From Maribacter sp. MMG018 (lineage in GTDB: Bacteria > Bacteroidota > Bacteroidia > Flavobacteriales > Flavobacteriaceae), in contig NZ_JAGJEC010000001.1 in the NCBI RefSeq assembly GCF_018100785.1, positions 930,001 through 994,000 on the forward strand: a stretch of DNA of 64,000 bases. The letters are read 5' to 3'. Below the pieces are notes generated by a model, which saw nothing but the letters and a program-made list of their open reading frames with translations, was not told where the DNA came from and made no database searches. Every line of letters starts with the position of its first letter. Positions within the stretch are counted from its first letter, which is position 1. The position numbers and the translations under genes are program-made. Positions 61,976-64,000 of this stretch are shown here, one piece after another.

Positions 61976-64000
61976 ATGGGTATGTTAAGATATGTAAGAG
62001 GAGTGGTATTGGCAGGTTGTCTACTACTAATTTCTAACCAAATATGTTCACAAGAGCATCCAAGCTTGGTACTTACCAAAGAGGGAGTGCAAAAAATAAG
62101 GGCAGAATTGGGTAATGTGCCTTTGTTCGATGCCTCTTTAAAAAAGCTCAAAGAAGAGGTGGATGCTGAAATTGCCTTAGGGATAGATACTCCTATACCT
62201 AAAGATTTTTCTGGTGGCTATACCCATGAGCGTCACAAAAAAAACTTCGTTATTCTTCAAAAGGCAGGCGTGCTTTTTCAAATTTTGGAAGACGAAAAAT
62301 ATGCACATTACATTAAGGACATGTTGTTTCAATATGAAGGCATGTACAAAGATCTGCCATTGCACCCTAAAGAAAGGTCGTATGCCAGGGGGAAACTTTT
62401 TTGGCAGTGCTTAAACGACTCCAATTGGTTGGTTTATGTTAGTCAGGCCTATGATTGTATTTACGATTGGCTTACAAAAAAAGAGCGTAAACAATTAGAG
62501 AAAAACCTCTTAAGGCCTTTTGCGGATTTTATATCGATAGAAAACCCTCAGTTTTATAATCGTGTGCACAACCATAGCACATGGGGGAATGCAGCGGTAG
62601 GTATGATCGGTCTGGTAATGGACGATGACGAATTAGTAGATCGTGCGTTATACGGTATCGAAGATGATGGATTAGAAATCGGCGGTAAGGATAATGATGG
62701 GGGAACCATTAAGATCGAAGGGCAAAAATCTGGGTTTTTGGCAAATGTAGACGAGCCCTTTTCTCCAGATGGTTATTATACCGAAGGCCCATATTATCAG
62801 CGTTACGCCATGTATCCATTTTTAATCTTTGCACAGGCATTACACAATGTTCGTCCAGACGTTAAGATTTTTGAGTACAAAGACAGTGTGTTATTGAAAT
62901 CGGTTAAAACCTTGATCGACCTCTCGGATGCGGATGGTGAATTTTTTGCCTTGAACGATGGTCAGAAAGGTATGTCGTACGCCTCCAACCAAGTTGTAAG
63001 TGCCGTAGATATTGCCTATAATTTTGGAGGTAAAGACCCTCAGTTCTTAAGCATTGCCGAAAAACAGGGACAAGTCTTGCTAGATGATTCCGGATTGGCG
63101 GTAGCCATGGGTATACGGGATGGAAAAGCAAAACCTTTTATAAAAGAATCTGTAAACCTGACCGATGGTAGCGATGGCAAGCAAGGAGGGGTCGGCATTC
63201 TTAGGTATGGAAACGAAGATTTGACCTTGGTCTTTAAATATGCCGCACAAGGTCTAAGCCATGGGCATTATGACAAGTTATCCTTTTCAATGTTCGAAAA
63301 AGGTGATGAGCTTTTGCAAGATTATGGTCTGGCCAGGTTCGTTAACATTGGACAAAAAGGAGGGGGCAATTATCTAAAGGAGAACACCACCTGGGCAAAA
63401 CAGTCGATTGCACATAATACCCTTGTACAAAACGAGACATCGCATTTTAAGGGAGAATATGAAATTGGGAGCCAACATCATTCCGAACTCTATTTTTTTG
63501 ATGCCTCCAACAAAGAAGTACAAGTGGTAAGTGCTAAAGAAAAAAGTGCCTATCCCGGTACGGAAATGCATAGAACCATGGCTATGATAAAATGGCCTCA
63601 TTTCAAAAAACCATTCGTTTTGGATATAATGAAGGTAAATTCAGAAAAAGAAAATCAATATGATCTTCCCTTTTATTTTCTGGGGCAGGTGATAGAGGCT
63701 AATTTTGAATACAAAGCCCCCACGATGTTACATGCGTTGGGAAAAGAAAATGGATATCAGCATTTGTGGCTGGAAGGCAAGGGTGTGCCGACATTGGACA
63801 ATGCTAAATTGTTATGGTTGAACCAAGGAAAATTCTATTCTTTGACCACTACCGTGAACAATATGGACGAATTATTGTTTACAAGAATAGGCGCCAACGA
63901 CCCCCAATTTAATCTAAGAAGGGATGCAGCCCTTATGATCCGAAGAAAAAATACGGCAAATACTGTTTTTGTCTCGGTCATAGAGCCACACGGAAGCTAT
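61976..64000 (+). CDS. PL17-family oligoalginate lyase (5' part, runs off the right edge)
   Basis: An open frame from ATG 61976 to the window end gives 675 residues. A hydrophobic signal (about residues 6-24) is followed by the helical alpha-toroid domain and a heparinase II/III-like beta domain. Catalytic Asn199-His200 lie in RVHNHSTWGN, the tyrosine pair 267-268 in DGYYTEGPYY, and His429/His431 in LSHGHYDKLSF, matching the PL17 layout. PL17 releases unsaturated monomer from alginate oligomers. It starts 2 bases after the PL6 gene, so the pair would act in sequence. The C-terminus is outside the window. Confidence 0.92.
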   Translation, partial: MGMLRYVRGVVLAGCLLLISNQICSQEHPSLVLTKEGVQKIRAELGNVPLFDASLKKLKEEVDAEIALGIDTPIPKDFSGGYTHERHKKNFVILQKAGVLFQILEDEKYAHYIKDMLFQYEGMYKDLPLHPKERSYARGKLFWQCLNDSNWLVYVSQAYDCIYDWLTKKERKQLEKNLLRPFADFISIENPQFYNRVHNHSTWGNAAVGMIGLVMDDDELVDRALYGIEDDGLEIGGKDNDGGTIKIEGQKSGFLANVDEPFSPDGYYTEGPYYQRYAMYPFLIFAQALHNVRPDVKIFEYKDSVLLKSVKTLIDLSDADGEFFALNDGQKGMSYASNQVVSAVDIAYNFGGKDPQFLSIAEKQGQVLLDDSGLAVAMGIRDGKAKPFIKESVNLTDGSDGKQGGVGILRYGNEDLTLVFKYAAQGLSHGHYDKLSFSMFEKGDELLQDYGLARFVNIGQKGGGNYLKENTTWAKQSIAHNTLVQNETSHFKGEYEIGSQHHSELYFFDASNKEVQVVSAKEKSAYPGTEMHRTMAMIKWPHFKKPFVLDIMKVNSEKENQYDLPFYFLGQVIEANFEYKAPTMLHALGKENGYQHLWLEGKGVPTLDNAKLLWLNQGKFYSLTTTVNNMDELLFTRIGANDPQFNLRRDAALMIRRKNTANTVFVSVIEPHGSY

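Overview
The window reads as chromosome from a marine, alga-associated member of the Bacteroidota, most likely a Flavobacteriaceae of the Zobellia/Maribacter type. This rests on recurring TAnnTTTG -7 elements (often with a TTTG -33 element about 19 bases upstream), SusC/SusD and STN/FecR/ECF-sigma systems, lipoprotein signals of the Bacteroidota type, carotenoid genes, and loci for algal substrates (two alginate lyases and a predicted mannosylglycerate/digeneaside pathway). The genus is inferred, not proven. I saw no insertion sequence, prophage or CRISPR array.

Layout. 1-2.1 kb: the end of a TetR-TolC efflux operon with a palindromic operator, then an ECF sigma factor with a small membrane partner. 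2.2-4.3 kb: a polyprenyl diphosphate synthase and lycopene cyclase (carotenoids), converging. 4.4-8.2 kb: a metal module with a TonB-dependent receptor divergent from a DtxR-family repressor and a ZIP transporter, sharing one palindrome. 8.4-10.9 kb: small membrane proteins and a secreted protein. 11.0-13.6 kb: FeoA, FeoB and a cysteine-rich FeoB partner. 13.7-16.1 kb: SCO1, the RseP site-2 protease and tRNA-Asn with its own promoter and terminator.

17.2-35.2 kb: a large import locus with a FecI-like sigma factor (divergent), FecR, SusC with STN domain, SusD, three tandem TlpA-like lipoproteins, a decayed gene, an M16 peptidase, a DsbD-like reductase and a class V aminotransferase/cysteine-desulfurase-like enzyme. 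The gene set suggests uptake and reductive, proteolytic processing of a thiol- or disulfide-containing peptide. 35.3-40.7 kb: glycerate kinase, a sodium symporter, a GH63 mannosylglycerate-hydrolase-like enzyme and a LacI regulator with a doubled operator; together a coherent mannosylglycerate catabolic locus. 40.9-48.5 kb: a frameshifted secreted protein, then the glyoxylate shunt (ScfR/RamB-like regulator divergent from malate synthase and isocitrate lyase), an RraA-type protein and an alanine-glyoxylate-type aminotransferase.

48.6-58.7 kb: an unrecognised acyl-related locus: symporter, exported alpha/beta hydrolase, TonB receptor, a KAS III-like protein that keeps the catalytic Cys but lacks the usual His and Asn, an acyl-CoA synthetase, and divergently a FabG-like reductase overlapping a TPR-like protein. 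58.7-64.0 kb: an RraA-family aldolase-like gene divergent from PL6 and PL17 alginate lyases, sharing a two-way promoter with tandem TGGTWAACCA sites. The PL17 gene runs off the right edge and the TolC gene off the left.
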